From the NCBI GenBank assembly GCA_013001885.1, contig JABDLD010000096.1, positions 1-40,028 on the forward strand: DNA of 40,028 nt. Reading direction: 5' to 3'. Each line of letters opens with the position of its first letter. The first letter of the stretch is position 1. A program made the position numbers and the translations under genes. This DNA comes from Lysobacterales bacterium (GTDB lineage Bacteria; Pseudomonadota; Gammaproteobacteria; Xanthomonadales; SZUA-36). Below are positions 15,742-23,001 of this stretch, piece by piece. A model generated the notes under the pieces. That model was not told the DNA's origin, searched no databases, and saw only the letters and a program-made list of their open reading frames with translations.

Positions 15742-15831
15742 CTTTGCGATTCCGGTTGCCAAAATTCTCAATCGGAAACCCCGCAAAGCAGGCTGAGTAT
15801 GACCAGGCCCATCAGGATCGCTGCCTGGTCA
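15742..15831 (-). promoter_or_regulatory. riboswitch expression platform with anti-Shine-Dalgarno pairing
   Basis: In the metB leader, CTTTGCG (plus 15782-15788) is complementary over 7 bp to CGCAAAG (plus 15742-15748), which includes the first bases of the AAAGGA ribosome site. A separate 9-bp hairpin TGACCAGGC/GCCTGGTCA (15831-15823 with 15808-15800) can be extended by TGAGT-ACTCA pairing (15835-15831 with 15798-15794), which would pull apart the aptamer's P1 stem. No U-tract terminator is seen, so control is probably at translation. Confidence 0.6.
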
Positions 15832-15947
15832 CTCATTTCCCGAAAACACCAGGGTGTCTTCGCAGGAGTTGGCACCTTTCCGAAGGGGTTAGCTTCGATG
15901 GTTGCCCCGGCGTCTAAGGGCCAGTCCCTCAGCCGGTCTGAATGAGT
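15831..15947 (-). promoter_or_regulatory. SAM-I riboswitch aptamer (S-box) of metB
   Basis: The metB leader contains the S-box core in order. P1 is a perfect 7-bp ACTCATT/AATGAGT (15947-15941 with 15837-15831). It encloses GGCTGAGGGACTGGCCC, then CCGGGGCAACC, then GGTGCCAACTCC (compare the consensus GGUGCUAAxUCC), and a 9-bp P4 hairpin CGAAGACAC-CCTG-GTGTTTTCG. These match the SAM-I consensus known from S-box leaders, and the downstream gene is metB. High S-adenosylmethionine should reduce metB expression. Confidence 0.93.
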
Positions 15948-15955
15948 AAGGCTCG

Positions 15956-15985
15956 ATAGTAGGGGAAAGCGCCGGCCGTTTGCAA
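15956..15985 (-). promoter_or_regulatory. promoter of the SAM riboswitch-metB transcript
   Basis: On the minus strand TTGCAA (15985-15980) and TACTAT (15961-15956) are separated by 18 bp, each with 4 of 6 consensus matches. The predicted transcription start, about 15948-15950, falls exactly at the 5' edge of the aptamer's P1 stem, which supports both assignments. Confidence 0.65.
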
Positions 15986-16011
15986 GCACTAAATTCGGCG
16001 GCGCCCGGGGG

Positions 16012-16404
16012 TCAGGTGTAATCCTGGTAGGACTTTTCTTCGATGATTTCGGATCCCAGGTGCATATTGAGTTCTTTTTTGACCTGGGAGCGGCGGTCGT
16101 TGGTCACGTAAACCGCGCGGGCCAGTTCAACGAAGCGCTCATCGAATTCTTTCGCACGCTCTTTGTCGCGAATATCGTCTTCGATTTCCCACAGGGCCTC
16201 GTTGATCTCTTTCAGCTTCGCGTGCAGTTCCCGGATGGTTTCATTGTCCCTTATGTGGCTGACCCAGGTTTCCTGAAGCAGTGCCAGCTCGGTGCGGACG
16301 TTGGCCACTTTTTCCGGGTCGTTCATGCGTTCGGACTTGATCTCGAGAATCGTGATTTTGTCCAGAACCTCGCCCGGCGAGACGGGCACAAGCATATTTT
16401 CCAT
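16012..16404 (-). CDS. DUF6165 family protein, last gene of the phosphonate operon
   Basis: This is a 130-residue cytoplasmic protein assigned to DUF6165 from its start, VSPGEVLDKITILEIKSERM, followed by an almost entirely helical, charged sequence likely to form a coiled coil (NVRTELALLQETWVSHIRD, LHAKLKEINEALWEIEDDIR). The function is unknown. I recall members near glycan and methyltransferase genes, which fits this place but is not proof. An AAGGAGG site only 4 nt before the ATG supports the start at 16404 (Met4 would have a 13-nt spacer). It follows the dioxygenase gene by 9 bp and ends the ten-gene run. No clear terminator follows. Confidence 0.88.
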   Translation of the reverse strand: MENMLVPVSPGEVLDKITILEIKSERMNDPEKVANVRTELALLQETWVSHIRDNETIRELHAKLKEINEALWEIEDDIRDKERAKEFDERFVELARAVYVTNDRRSQVKKELNMHLGSEIIEEKSYQDYT

Positions 16405-16413
16405 GAAGCCTCC

Positions 16414-17193
16414 TTAAACCTTGAAACTGTAATCCTTGTCCGGATCGCGCTCGATGTCCGGCGGATAGTTGTTGCGCTTATCAGTATAATACTGCTCGCG
16501 TGAATCGCCGTCAGAAGCCTTGTTGTAGGTGATATAAAGCACGCGCCGCTCGTCCGGGGTCCGGTTGGGCTGTGACCGGTGCGGCGCATAGGAATCAAAG
16601 AAGACGGCATCGCCAGGCTTGCAGTGCACGGCAAGGTAACGGGCGTGGCCCGTATCCGCGTCCGTCAGCGGCGCCCACATTGATCCCAGCACCCCTTGCC
16701 GATGCATACCGGCGATCATTTCCAGGCTGCCGTTTTCCTCGTTGGTCTCGTCGATGGCGATCATCGCGGTAATGTGGATATCGGCATAGTCGTCCCAGCC
16801 GGCCTGAACATCCTGATGCTCCTTGAATCCGTCACCACCCGGGAGTTTGAAATTGATCTTGTCCTTGAACAGCACCGCCACCTCGCCGAACAACTCGGAC
16901 ACGGCCTGCTGCATGCGGCGCGCCGTGATGAGTTTTGAAAACCCCTCGTGATAGGGCACAAAATTCTCAATCCGGCACAGAATTCGGGACCCGTCCGACT
17001 GGCTGCTCTCGAAGTACATCATGTACTTGCCAGGCACTTCCGGCCAGGATGCAACCTCGCCGGTCCACGCGCTGATGTTCGCGATTTCTTCAGGCGAGTA
17101 CATCCCGCGAACGACCAGGTAGCCGTCCCGCTGGAACTGTTCAATCTGTTGCGGACTGAGGATGTTATGGCTGTTCATGCTGCATGATTCCAT
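16414..17193 (-). CDS. PhyH-type Fe(II)/2-oxoglutarate dioxygenase
   Basis: This is a 259-residue enzyme of the phytanoyl-CoA dioxygenase superfamily, which hydroxylates a substrate while converting 2-oxoglutarate and oxygen to succinate and CO2. The iron triad is H126-Q-D128 (KEHQDVQAGW) and H205 (SYAPHRSQPN), and R216 or R217 in PDERRVLY is the likely 2-oxoglutarate anchor. The substrate is not readable. In a 2-AEP operon, hydroxylation of 2-AEP (as PhnY does) or of a lipid or glycan carrier is plausible, but PhnY homology is not established from what I can see. A second in-frame ATG at 17178 is an equally good start; neither has a clear ribosome site. It is 33 bp after the YidC-like gene. 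Confidence 0.9.
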   Translation of the reverse strand: MESCSMNSHNILSPQQIEQFQRDGYLVVRGMYSPEEIANISAWTGEVASWPEVPGKYMMYFESSQSDGSRILCRIENFVPYHEGFSKLITARRMQQAVSELFGEVAVLFKDKINFKLPGGDGFKEHQDVQAGWDDYADIHITAMIAIDETNEENGSLEMIAGMHRQGVLGSMWAPLTDADTGHARYLAVHCKPGDAVFFDSYAPHRSQPNRTPDERRVLYITYNKASDGDSREQYYTDKRNNYPPDIERDPDKDYSFKV

Positions 17194-17226
17194 TTAACGG
17201 CGGCGCCTGGGTATTCACGCCCGTTT

Positions 17227-18636
17227 TCATCGACGCGACCAAAGGCTTTTACTCACCGAGATGAGGTTGTTGGTCGTCCAGTACAGCACCATACCCGCCG
17301 GGAAGGTATAGAACAACACGAAGAAGGCCGCCGCCAGCAACAGCATGTTTCGAACCTGTTTTTTGCGCAACCCGGCCGTGAGCGCCGGGGGGTTGTGCAG
17401 GCTCGAGGCCACGACGGACAGGCCGGTCATCAGGAACGGGAGCGCATTGAACTCGTTGCCGAAAAACGGCAGCATGAAGGGCAGGTTGAAGAGGTCATCC
17501 GGGCGCGAGAGATCAGAAATCCAGAGAAATCCGGTATGCAGCAAATGGATATTCTCCGCCAGCATGTCGAAAGCGCCGATGAACACCGGTATCACCACGG
17601 CCACACCCATCAGGCTCTTCAGACTGTAGAGCGGATGCACCCGCTCGGTTTTATACAGGGCCAGGATCTTCGCCGCTTGTTCTTCGCCTTTGAAATTCTG
17701 CTTGATTCGCTGCAGTTCCGGAGCCAGCCTCGCCTCGGTGTCATTGACCTGGTCCTGAAAACGGTCAGCAATGCGGCTGAGCGGCGTCATCAGAATGTTG
17801 ACAGCAACCGACAACACCATTATTGAAAGCCCCCACGAGGGAATGGCGAGATGAATAATCGCCAACAGGTGAAACAGTGCAAAACAGATCCAGCGAAGCC
17901 AGAACCACAGGCCCGCGTAAAGCAGGTTGCTCAGCTCCGGACTGGCGCGGGCCAGCAAGGACGGCTCTATTGGTCCGATATAGAACGACCACTCGCCCTC
18001 GATCAGATTCACACTGATTCTGGCATCGATCATTTCATCGGCCGTCTCCGGCTTTACCGACAGGGACGAAGGTGGAGCGGCCATCAGAGTCCAGTAACGG
18101 TTGCGAAAACCCAGCCACTGGTCAGCTTGCTGTGAGGTGACATCGGTATCCTGTAGCGCCACCTGAACCGCATCCCCGGAATTGAGGATCACGTAACGGC
18201 TTTGCTCCAGCCAGTTTCCGAAGCCGGCAGCTTCCCGCGGCCGGAACGACTCGCCGGATTGAAGCGTGATTCCGGCAATTCCGGCGTGCTGCAATTCAAT
18301 GCGATAACCGTTGACCGGAATGCGCCAGGTCAGCCGGGCGCCGGCGCCTTGGCGAAAGGTGAGTTCGTAGTGGGTTTGCGTATGGCTCTCGGTTTGCGAC
18401 CATGCACCCGCTCCGGCGCCCTCGAAGCGGATCACCGAGGCGTCACCGAACTGCTGCACGCGCGCATTTTCACCCGTGCAGGCCGGAAAACACGCCAGCG
18501 CGGACTGCATGTTGCCGCTGGCATCGAAGGTCAGGCGCAGTGAGTCCGTATTGACCTGGGTAGCAGCGGCCGCTGCGCCGCACGCTGAAAGAAGCAGAAC
18601 GAATGCGAAAATTCGATGAAACATCCGGCCTGTCAT
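17227..18636 (-). CDS. divergent YidC/Oxa1-family paralogue, lipoprotein-like
   Basis: This is a 469-residue protein with YidC architecture: export signal, periplasmic beta domain (about 25-235), then the Oxa1 core of five membrane segments with a cytoplasmic helical hairpin (QVNDTEARLAPELQRIKQNF, LALYKTERVHPLYSLKSLMG) and the C-terminal FPAGMVLYWTTNNLISV. Two features separate it from housekeeping YidC. The N-terminus carries a lipobox, L16-S-A-C19, instead of an uncleaved membrane anchor. In the first core helix, WGLSIMVLSVAVNILMTPL aligns without gaps to E. coli WGFSIIIITFIVRGIMYPL, but the groove arginine (R366) is Asn280. It is also shorter than usual. Its start overlaps the TagF-like stop (ATGA), implying coupled synthesis. 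A specialised role in this surface pathway is inference. Confidence 0.9.
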   Translation of the reverse strand: MTGRMFHRIFAFVLLLSACGAAAAATQVNTDSLRLTFDASGNMQSALACFPACTGENARVQQFGDASVIRFEGAGAGAWSQTESHTQTHYELTFRQGAGARLTWRIPVNGYRIELQHAGIAGITLQSGESFRPREAAGFGNWLEQSRYVILNSGDAVQVALQDTDVTSQQADQWLGFRNRYWTLMAAPPSSLSVKPETADEMIDARISVNLIEGEWSFYIGPIEPSLLARASPELSNLLYAGLWFWLRWICFALFHLLAIIHLAIPSWGLSIMVLSVAVNILMTPLSRIADRFQDQVNDTEARLAPELQRIKQNFKGEEQAAKILALYKTERVHPLYSLKSLMGVAVVIPVFIGAFDMLAENIHLLHTGFLWISDLSRPDDLFNLPFMLPFFGNEFNALPFLMTGLSVVASSLHNPPALTAGLRKKQVRNMLLLAAAFFVLFYTFPAGMVLYWTTNNLISVSKSLWSRR

Positions 18637-19799
18637 TGCCGGCGCCGATTCCTGGCCGCCGATCGTTCATCGGCCAGGCGGACGATTTCTGCCGCTCCGT
18701 CCGGAATGCTGTGGCCCAGCCGGAAAACCATCGTTTCACGAAGCTCCCGCATTCGGGCGCGAAAGCGCTCTGGATCGCTGACCAGCCGTTCGATCGCTGC
18801 CGGCGTTTCCTGCAGGGAAGCGGGAGAAACAATTTCACCCACCTGTGTCCTGATCGTCGTTTCAATGGGCTCGATGCCCAGTTCCTGCCAGTTGGGATTA
18901 CGGATGCGGCGCGGGACATCAATGAATAAAACCGGCTTTTCAAGGCCCATGGCGTATTCAAGCGCCATTGCAGACCAGTCACTGACGAGTATGTCTGAAC
19001 GCATAATGGAGTCAGTCTCTCCCATTTGGCCTATGTATTCAAAACGGGCGTTGCCGGCAAATGCATCCCTGACGCCTGCGATCACTTCGGGGGTCTGGCG
19101 GTTGCTCTGATAATGGGGGCGCATAATGACGTGATACCCGGTTTCGAGCAAAACACGGATTAACTCCCTGCCGCAGGTATTGAAGATCGAATCCTCGCCC
19201 CAGGTCGGAGCGATCAGAACGGTAAGCGGATCTCCGGGCGCGTCCTCTTGCACATACTCTCGGCCCTGCCCGATGACCTGCTCCAGCCGGGGGTGTCCGT
19301 AATCGAACAGGTGCTTGGCCTGCAGGCCCTTGAGTTGTTCGCGTTTACGGATCTCCCTGACCTGGTGCGGGCCAGTGCAAAACAGGCTGTCATAGTGGTC
19401 GAACGAGTTTTCGTTATCCACCATGTGCGTGCTGCCCATGCTGTGGAACAGGTAAATGTAATGCACCGGGTAGGTTGACCGTTTGAGCTGAAGGTTGTGC
19501 AGATCCATCATCGTCAGCACGAAGACATCCGACTGGCAAACCTGAAAAAAAATGGTCCGGAACAGGCCTTCGGGGATGCAGATCGCACGGTAATTCCCGT
19601 GTGTGCGCTTCAGTCCGGGGTCGTTTCTGTCTGAGGTGACGTAGCAGACTTTCCGGTCCAGCGGTCCGTTGAGCTGTTCGATCAAAGCGAAAAACTGGTG
19701 CCAGTCCTGGCCGCTTTCGGAGTAAATGACGATAGTGCGCCACGCCCAGGGGAGTTGCCGGAATTTCCGCAAGGCTTTCCAGGCTGAAAAAAAGGACAT
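18633..19799 (-). CDS. TagF-like CDP-alditol phosphotransferase (PF04464 type)
   Basis: This is a 388-residue cytoplasmic-face GT-B enzyme of the CDP-glycerol glycerophosphotransferase family. Catalytic features are H119 in LFHSMGSTH, the R227-P-H229 motif, and the donor phosphate site SDWSAMALEYA (S273, S276, E281). Relatives move glycerol- or ribitol-phosphate from CDP carriers to teichoic acids or, in Gram-negatives, to capsules, releasing CMP. No CDP-glycerol synthesis gene is nearby, but enzymes for CMP-2-aminoethylphosphonate are, and that donor has the same CMP leaving group. It may therefore transfer aminoethylphosphonate. That is inference; glycerol-phosphate is the conservative alternative. 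It lies 18 bp after the small membrane protein gene and overlaps the YidC-like gene. Confidence 0.9.
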   Translation of the reverse strand: MSFFSAWKALRKFRQLPWAWRTIVIYSESGQDWHQFFALIEQLNGPLDRKVCYVTSDRNDPGLKRTHGNYRAICIPEGLFRTIFFQVCQSDVFVLTMMDLHNLQLKRSTYPVHYIYLFHSMGSTHMVDNENSFDHYDSLFCTGPHQVREIRKREQLKGLQAKHLFDYGHPRLEQVIGQGREYVQEDAPGDPLTVLIAPTWGEDSIFNTCGRELIRVLLETGYHVIMRPHYQSNRQTPEVIAGVRDAFAGNARFEYIGQMGETDSIMRSDILVSDWSAMALEYAMGLEKPVLFIDVPRRIRNPNWQELGIEPIETTIRTQVGEIVSPASLQETPAAIERLVSDPERFRARMRELRETMVFRLGHSIPDGAAEIVRLADERSAARNRRRQ

Positions 19800-19817
19800 G
19801 CTGCCCTTCCCGCCGCG

Positions 19818-20057
19818 TTATTCGGTCGTATCCCGGGCGGCGCTGTCCTGCTTGCCGCTGCGCCGGAAGAACCCTTTGATCTTGTACCAGTAAGTTTTAA
19901 CCGCAAGCGCGATGGAGGCGAAGATTCCAACGATCGCCGAGACCACCATGCTGCCGGTGCTGGGATCAAGGTAAGCGAGCGCGGCGGGGGATACGCAAAG
20001 CAGACCCAGGGCAACGGTCACGAGCAACGAAAATGCGGGACGTGTTGAGTTTCTCAT
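19818..20057 (-). CDS. small membrane protein with a YLDPSTGSM motif
   Basis: This is a 79-residue protein with an N-terminal hydrophobic segment that reads as a signal peptide (LLVTVALGLLCVSPAALA), immediately followed by YLDPSTGSM, a second membrane helix (VVSAIVGIFASIALAV) and a short basic, cytoplasm-facing tail (KTYWYKIKGFFRRSGK). I recall small proteins with the Y(L/I)DPGTGS motif next to sulfatase-like and polysaccharide genes in many bacteria. Their function is undefined, but they are likely small subunits of envelope assembly complexes. It lies between the 2-AEP transaminase (19 bp) and the TagF-like gene (18 bp), consistent with a role in the same machine. Confidence 0.85.
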   Translation of the reverse strand: MRNSTRPAFSLLVTVALGLLCVSPAALAYLDPSTGSMVVSAIVGIFASIALAVKTYWYKIKGFFRRSGKQDSAARDTTE

Positions 20058-20076
20058 AGCCGGATTTTACCACCGA

Positions 20077-21156
20077 TCACGCGGAAAAAACCGAGGAAAG
20101 GGACGCCAACAGGCGCTCCATGTCGTAAGGGCCGATGTCTCCCATGGTGGATATGCGAAACATTTCGGCCACCAGGCTGCCCTGCCCGGCGTAAATCACG
20201 AAGCCTCGGTGTTTCAGCCCGTCATGGACCGTCTCGTATGTTTTCCCCTGCGGCAGGCGATAGGCGTTCAGCACGCAGGAAGACTCACCCACGCTCAGCA
20301 GCGGCTGCACCCCGTGCCGGGACAATTCGCGCCTCACCTGCCCTGCCAGGTTCGTATATTGCGCATGGCGCGCCCGCCAGCCACCCTGCTGCGCCAGTTC
20401 CGCCAGCGCCTTGTTCAGCGCCAGCAAACTGTTCACGGGAGGCGTGAAGGGGGTGCCCTGCTGGTCCTGCTTTGCGGCCCAGAGCGGCAGATGCAGGTAC
20501 AGGCTGCGGGGCGGGTCAACCGCTTTTTGCATCGCGGATTTCCGGCAGACGGCGAAACACAGGCCCGGGATGCCGTGCAGGCACTTGTTGGCCGTGGCCG
20601 CACAGGCCGCCAGCGCAGGCGATTCGAACGGCACATCCTCGGCTCCGAAACTGGATACGGCGTCCAACAGCAACTCGGCGCCGTATTGCTCACACAAGCC
20701 CGCAAGCCATTTGACGTCGTTCAGGCGCCCGGTGGTCGTCTCGTGGTGCACCGCGGCAACGTGGGTAAACGCCCCCTGCACCAATGCCTTTTCAACCCGG
20801 TCGAAGTCGATCGCATCGGTCCATTCGTGGTCAACCGTGCTGTAATCCAGGCCGTGGATTTCAGCAATTCGGCTGATGCGCTCCCCGTAGACGCCGTTCT
20901 CGACCACCAGCAAACGGGCGTCACGCGGCGCCAGCGATGAAAGCATGGCCTCCAGCGCCGTCGTCCCGGAGCCGCCAAGCAATATGGCCGTCCATTCTGC
21001 CGGGTCCAGTGCGTAGACTTTAAGCAGACCGCTGCGGACCCGGTCCTGAAGCGTGAAATACTCGGGCTCGCGGTGGCACAGGTCATCACTGACAGCGGCT
21101 TTTCTTACTCCGTCACTGATGCTGACGGGACCGGGATTGAGGAGGATACACCGCAT
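20077..21156 (-). CDS. phnW: 2-aminoethylphosphonate-pyruvate transaminase
   Basis: PhnW interconverts 2-AEP plus pyruvate and phosphonoacetaldehyde plus alanine with PLP. In a biosynthetic operon it works toward 2-AEP. The 359-residue length is typical. The enzyme starts with LLNPGPVSIS, has DDLCHREPEY and the GGSGTTALEAM phosphate loop, D165 in LLDAVSSFGAED, and Schiff-base lysine K191 in TANKCLHGIPG. The presence of pepM and ppd genes, and the absence of phosphonatase (phnX) or a LysR regulator beside it, indicates synthesis rather than degradation. It begins 10 bp after the methyltransferase gene. Biosynthetic transaminases of this type are also called AepZ/AepW in some systems. Confidence 0.93.
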   Translation of the reverse strand: MRCILLNPGPVSISDGVRKAAVSDDLCHREPEYFTLQDRVRSGLLKVYALDPAEWTAILLGGSGTTALEAMLSSLAPRDARLLVVENGVYGERISRIAEIHGLDYSTVDHEWTDAIDFDRVEKALVQGAFTHVAAVHHETTTGRLNDVKWLAGLCEQYGAELLLDAVSSFGAEDVPFESPALAACAATANKCLHGIPGLCFAVCRKSAMQKAVDPPRSLYLHLPLWAAKQDQQGTPFTPPVNSLLALNKALAELAQQGGWRARHAQYTNLAGQVRRELSRHGVQPLLSVGESSCVLNAYRLPQGKTYETVHDGLKHRGFVIYAGQGSLVAEMFRISTMGDIGPYDMERLLASLSSVFSA

Positions 21157-21166
21157 AACAGGAACC

Positions 21167-21766
21167 TCAACCGGCTGCGCGATACCAGAGCAGAATCGCA
21201 GCCCCGATCTCGAAAATCGTGTAAACCAGCTCGCCGTTGCGAAGCAGCGATTGACGCGCGCTCCACTCGGAGTCCGGGTTGGATTGCCATTTTAAGCCGG
21301 TGGGAAACATACCGGGAATGTTCCGGCTCCAGTTTCGCCACTCATCACCGAAAATGGTTTCCAGCTTGTGGTCCTCGTAGCGAATCGCAGCGGGATAGTA
21401 AAACAGGAAAAACAACGCGACCACGGCCAGGACGATCAGGTTGCCGCCGGCTATCGCGAACCCGACCAGGATCAGGAAATTTCCCAGGTACAGGGGATGA
21501 CGCACCAGTGAATAGGCGCCGGTGGATGCCAGTTGACGGTTTTTGTGGATCACGCCCGCGGCGTATATCCGCCACACCTGCCCGACCACGGCCAGGGCGA
21601 AGCCGACAAAAATGCGGGGCTCTCCTGCCGGGACCGTGAAATAGGCGCAGACGAGAAGCAGCAGCAGACCGAGCCCCTGCCTGGAAGCTTCATGGTAGCG
21701 GAGGCGATCGATAAAGCCGGCCAGCCCCGTTCGATTACCCATCTTTTCTGTTCGGCTGGATCCCAT
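21167..21766 (-). CDS. ICMT/PEMT-like membrane methyltransferase
   Basis: This is a 199-residue protein with about four or five membrane segments and the C-terminal SAM-binding signature of isoprenylcysteine carboxyl methyltransferases and related phospholipid N-methyltransferases: YSLVRHPLYLGN (R89-H90-P91), then YEDHKLETIFGDEWRNW with E131, and P151-P155. Most bacterial members are uncharacterised. Set between ppd and phnW, a methyl transfer to the amino or carboxyl group of the phosphonate product or its lipid carrier is plausible: N-methyl-AEP head groups exist in nature. An AAGGA site about 9 nt upstream favours the ATG at 21766, though Met9 is possible. A 60-bp gap separates it from ppd, the longest in the operon, so an internal promoter is possible. 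Confidence 0.88.
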   Translation of the reverse strand: MGSSRTEKMGNRTGLAGFIDRLRYHEASRQGLGLLLLLVCAYFTVPAGEPRIFVGFALAVVGQVWRIYAAGVIHKNRQLASTGAYSLVRHPLYLGNFLILVGFAIAGGNLIVLAVVALFFLFYYPAAIRYEDHKLETIFGDEWRNWSRNIPGMFPTGLKWQSNPDSEWSARQSLLRNGELVYTIFEIGAAILLWYRAAG

Positions 21767-21826
21767 GATGCAGTTCCTTATTGTATGTTCACGCCATTGT
21801 AAGAGCGGAAGCGCTGACTGGCCAGA

Positions 21827-22987
21827 TTAAACGCCTGCCCAGGGCGCATCCACACCCAGGTGCAGCATCAGCCGCTGTTTCACTTCCCGCGGGCCGATGT
21901 CCGGCCTCGGTAAATCGGCCGGCACGCCGCGTTTTATTTTCATCTGCAGCAACGAGGGACCTGCTCCCCCTTTCAGGAAAGTGTCGAGGCCGGCACGCGT
22001 TGTCGTTTCGGCAGCCTGCCGGTATCCGCAGGCCCTGGCAACCGCAGCGAAACTCACGCTGGGGCTGACCGTGGACTGCCCTCCGGTTGACTCATGCACG
22101 CCGTTGTCCAGCAACAAATGGCGGAAATTCTCACCGCCATAAGCGCCAATCGTCGCCAGGTTTCCCATTCGCATCAACGCGGCGCCGTCGCCGTCTGCGA
22201 TCAGAACGCGTTGATCCGGAAGCGCCAGCGACAGACCCAGCCCCAGTGAGGATGCGCAGCCCATTGAGCCGACCATGTAAAGCTGGTTAGGCCGGTCAGC
22301 GACGGCGAACAGTTCGCGACCCGTATAACCGGTGGAGCCGATCACCACGCTCTGATCCACCGGCGTCTGCTCGACTACCGCCGTGAGTGCCTGCTGGCGG
22401 CTCAGTTCGGGCTCAGACTTGCAGAACTGATCATCAGAAAAAGAAGCTGGTTTTACAGCAGGTTGCCAGCGACTTTTCAATTCTGACTTACCCACTGAAC
22501 CCTTACGCATCACCAATGCATACGGCAGGCCGCTGCGGTCCATTTGCCACTTGGCAACCGTCAGCACGCCCTCTACTTCATCGGCGCTGCGCGGAAAAAA
22601 GACCCAGGGAATCTGTAACTCATCCAGTATCTTGCCCGTTATCTGGCCCATCAATTCATGTTGCGGTTCGTCCGGCAGGCCGGGCTCGCCCCTGAGCGTG
22701 ATGATCAGCAGGATGGGTATCCGGAACACCCAGTTTAGAGAACTCAACGGGCTGACTGCATTACCCAGCCCGGAATTCTGCATCATGGCAACCGCCCGCT
22801 TGCCGGCCAGGGCCGCCCCGGTGGCTGCAGCCACCGCATCCCCCTCGTTGGCCGAGGAAATATAGCTCATTTGCGGATCGTCGATCACACTGTTGATGAA
22901 GGGTGTCAGAAAGGAACAGGGCACACCCGACCAGGTATTGAATCCAAATTCCTTGGCGGGGTTGATGAAGTCGCTGGCTTGAATCAT
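21827..22987 (-). CDS. ppd: phosphonopyruvate decarboxylase
   Basis: Ppd (AepY, Fom2) is a thiamine-diphosphate enzyme that decarboxylates phosphonopyruvate to phosphonoacetaldehyde, making the unfavourable PEP mutase reaction irreversible. The 386-residue protein has the expected order: pyrimidine-binding half with the catalytic glutamate E48 in SSANEGDAVAAATG, then the pyrophosphate half with G266-D-G and N in ADGDGAALMRMGNLATIG and DNGVHESTGGQ, matching other phosphonopyruvate decarboxylases. It follows the PEP mutase gene by 14 bp, the standard pairing in phosphonate clusters. The C-terminus is slightly extended compared with the shortest family members. Confidence 0.94.
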   Translation of the reverse strand: MIQASDFINPAKEFGFNTWSGVPCSFLTPFINSVIDDPQMSYISSANEGDAVAAATGAALAGKRAVAMMQNSGLGNAVSPLSSLNWVFRIPILLIITLRGEPGLPDEPQHELMGQITGKILDELQIPWVFFPRSADEVEGVLTVAKWQMDRSGLPYALVMRKGSVGKSELKSRWQPAVKPASFSDDQFCKSEPELSRQQALTAVVEQTPVDQSVVIGSTGYTGRELFAVADRPNQLYMVGSMGCASSLGLGLSLALPDQRVLIADGDGAALMRMGNLATIGAYGGENFRHLLLDNGVHESTGGQSTVSPSVSFAAVARACGYRQAAETTTRAGLDTFLKGGAGPSLLQMKIKRGVPADLPRPDIGPREVKQRLMLHLGVDAPWAGV

Positions 22988-23001
22988 GGTGTTTTGAGGT
23001 A

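Noticed and set aside
15768-15989. Small frame ahead of metB as a leader peptide
   Set aside because: It coincides with the SAM-I aptamer and its promoter; conserved RNA elements explain the sequence better, and the frame starts upstream of the predicted transcription start.
20209-20940. Plus-strand frame of about 240 codons opposite phnW
   Set aside because: Gln/Arg/His/Val-rich shadow of the transaminase; no start signal.
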